Assembly (NCBI GenBank): GCA_003342895.1
Contig: PTFA01000416.1
Span: forward strand, 190,106 to 254,105
Reading direction: 5' to 3'
From: Casuarius casuarius
Lineage: Eukaryota; Chordata; Aves; Casuariiformes; Casuariidae
DNA length: 64,000 bases
This document shows positions 62,911 to 64,000 of the stretch, piece by piece. The notes under the pieces are model-generated. The model did no database searches. It had not been told where the DNA came from and was given only the letters and a program-made list of their open reading frames with translations. Numbering within the stretch: position 1 is the first letter of the stretch; each line of letters starts with the position of its first letter. The translations under genes were made by a program, and so were the position numbers.

Positions 62911-63645
62911 GTGAGTTTATTCTCAGTCCATTGCTGAATAACTTGGGCCCTTCCTCCTTCTCCTCACCTTGTCTCTTGCACACTTAGAATCCTGCCTTCC
63001 CTGATTGCCCCTAATTGGAACTCTGACTCCCAAAAGTGCTTTGTCTGTAATTCTGATTAACGCCATGGTATATGAATAAGAGAAGTACAAGTCCTCTATT
63101 GAAAATTGATGAAAATTTGTGTCTGGCAGGTAAGTAATAAAACATACTTTTTAGTTTGGTACAGGTGAGTTGCTTTATCAGAGGGAACAATAAATCAACT
63201 TCCTTTTGCCCCACTGTCATAGACATTAAAGAACCAGTAGGTCCAGGGATGCTGTTTCTTAAAGAGGTCACTGTCCCCTAGAAAAAGTCAGTCAGGCTCC
63301 TTCCCTCCTTGTCTAGGTGGGAATTACAGCAACTAACTACATTTATGCAACCTTTTGCTTTCTAACTAAAGATTCTCTTACAAGCAGAGTGTAATGTTGA
63401 ACTGTAATGGTAACACTTTATGGCAAAGCTTGGCCAGATTTTTAGCATTGTTGGCTAGATAGCTATCACCAGATTCATATTGGGTTTGTACCTTCTTTCA
63501 CTGTTTCATGTTAACAATGTTTCCATATCAGAAATTACAGTGGAGGGCTCTTGAAAGAACTTTCCAGTTATTTGTTTCAAATAAACTGATGTCTAAGAAG
63601 GAATAATGGTAAATCATCCTAACTTTGCTATCCTGTGTCTTCCAG
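62911..63645 (+). other. MFAP5 intron
   Basis: GTGAGT to CTGTGTCTTCCAG. Nothing else recognised. Confidence 0.7.
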
Positions 63646-63681
63646 TTCAATCTGACACTGAAACTACAACAACTGCATCAG
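63646..63681 (+). CDS. MFAP5: MFAP5 36-nt spacer exon 3
   Basis: A 36-nt exon, phase 1 at both ends, from GTGTCTTCCAG| to ATCAG|GTACAT. It encodes VQSDTETTTTAS, an acidic and Thr-rich piece likely to carry O-glycans, as expected for this spacer. The donor GTACAT is weaker than the others. The Cys-rich matrix-binding domain that defines MFAP2/MFAP5 must follow beyond 64,000. Confidence 0.68.
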
Positions 63682-64000
63682 GTACATATAAGTTTGCTGC
63701 CTGGAGCTCCTCCCCAACTTCACTTTCACCCACCCTGTTACCTCTCCAGGCTGGTGCTCTCTGAGGCCTGCTGGAAAATTCACTTCATCCTATTCCTTGA
63801 GTTAGAAGGACTGGAGAATGAGTGGAAACTGAAGTCTTTCACTGGGTGGCATGTCCAGGGTGGGAGGAATTGGCAGACCACCAGACCAGACACACCTGGT
63901 TAATATCCTGTCATTGTCAGTGGTCAAGAGGCAGTATTTCAGAAGGAAATGCAAGAAACCCTGTCATAGATCTATGGGTTTGATTGCCAGCAAAAGAACT
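63682..64000 (+). other. MFAP5 intron, cut by the window edge
   Basis: No exon recognised before the right edge. Confidence 0.65.

Overview
The window is vertebrate genomic DNA, almost certainly from a sauropsid (bird, crocodilian or turtle). Two LINE copies are of the CR1 type typical of those lineages: a long one at about 14,990-17,830 and a 3' fragment at about 41,455-42,080. Worn MIR-like SINE pieces recur, and mammal-specific repeats such as Alu, B1 or young L1 are absent. Gene density is low, and the exons are short, with canonical splice sites and long introns. The MIR remnants and the intron of more than 31 kb fit a slowly evolving crocodilian or turtle at least as well as a bird; I cannot settle which.

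Two protein genes are present in part, arranged head to head. On the minus strand is RIMKLB, an ATP-grasp ligase that attaches glutamate to citrate or N-acetylaspartate. Its first coding exon lies at 31,363-31,583 with the ATG at 31,537. Everything left of 31,363 is its next intron, because I did not find the following coding exon. Its promoter is probably one or both of two CpG islands, at about 39,180-40,440 and 45,640-46,040. Each island holds a good minus-strand splice donor, and 45,753 has a perfect GAG|GTAAGT. On the plus strand is the 5' half of MFAP5 (MAGP-2), a secreted microfibril protein. It has a signal-peptide exon at 57,455-57,517 and four small phase-1 exons ending at 63,681. 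The Cys-rich matrix-binding exons lie beyond the right edge. The same two genes are divergent neighbours in mammals, which supports both calls.

Layout: 1-31,362 RIMKLB intron, holding a Tigger1-like DNA transposon (1,511-3,819), the CR1 (about 14,990-17,830), simple repeats, MIR fossils and a 25-base gap; 31,363-31,583 RIMKLB coding exon; 31,584 to 39.7 or 45.75 kb RIMKLB 5' intron and promoters; 46,040-56,690 intergenic DNA with a 205-base gap; 56.7-64 kb MFAP5.

The most striking item is the 2.3-kb Tigger element. It reads very like mammalian Tigger1 yet sits in a CR1-bearing sauropsid locus, so it is a candidate for horizontal transfer. The second is the apparent loss of the RGD integrin-binding motif from MFAP5 at the position where mammals carry it.
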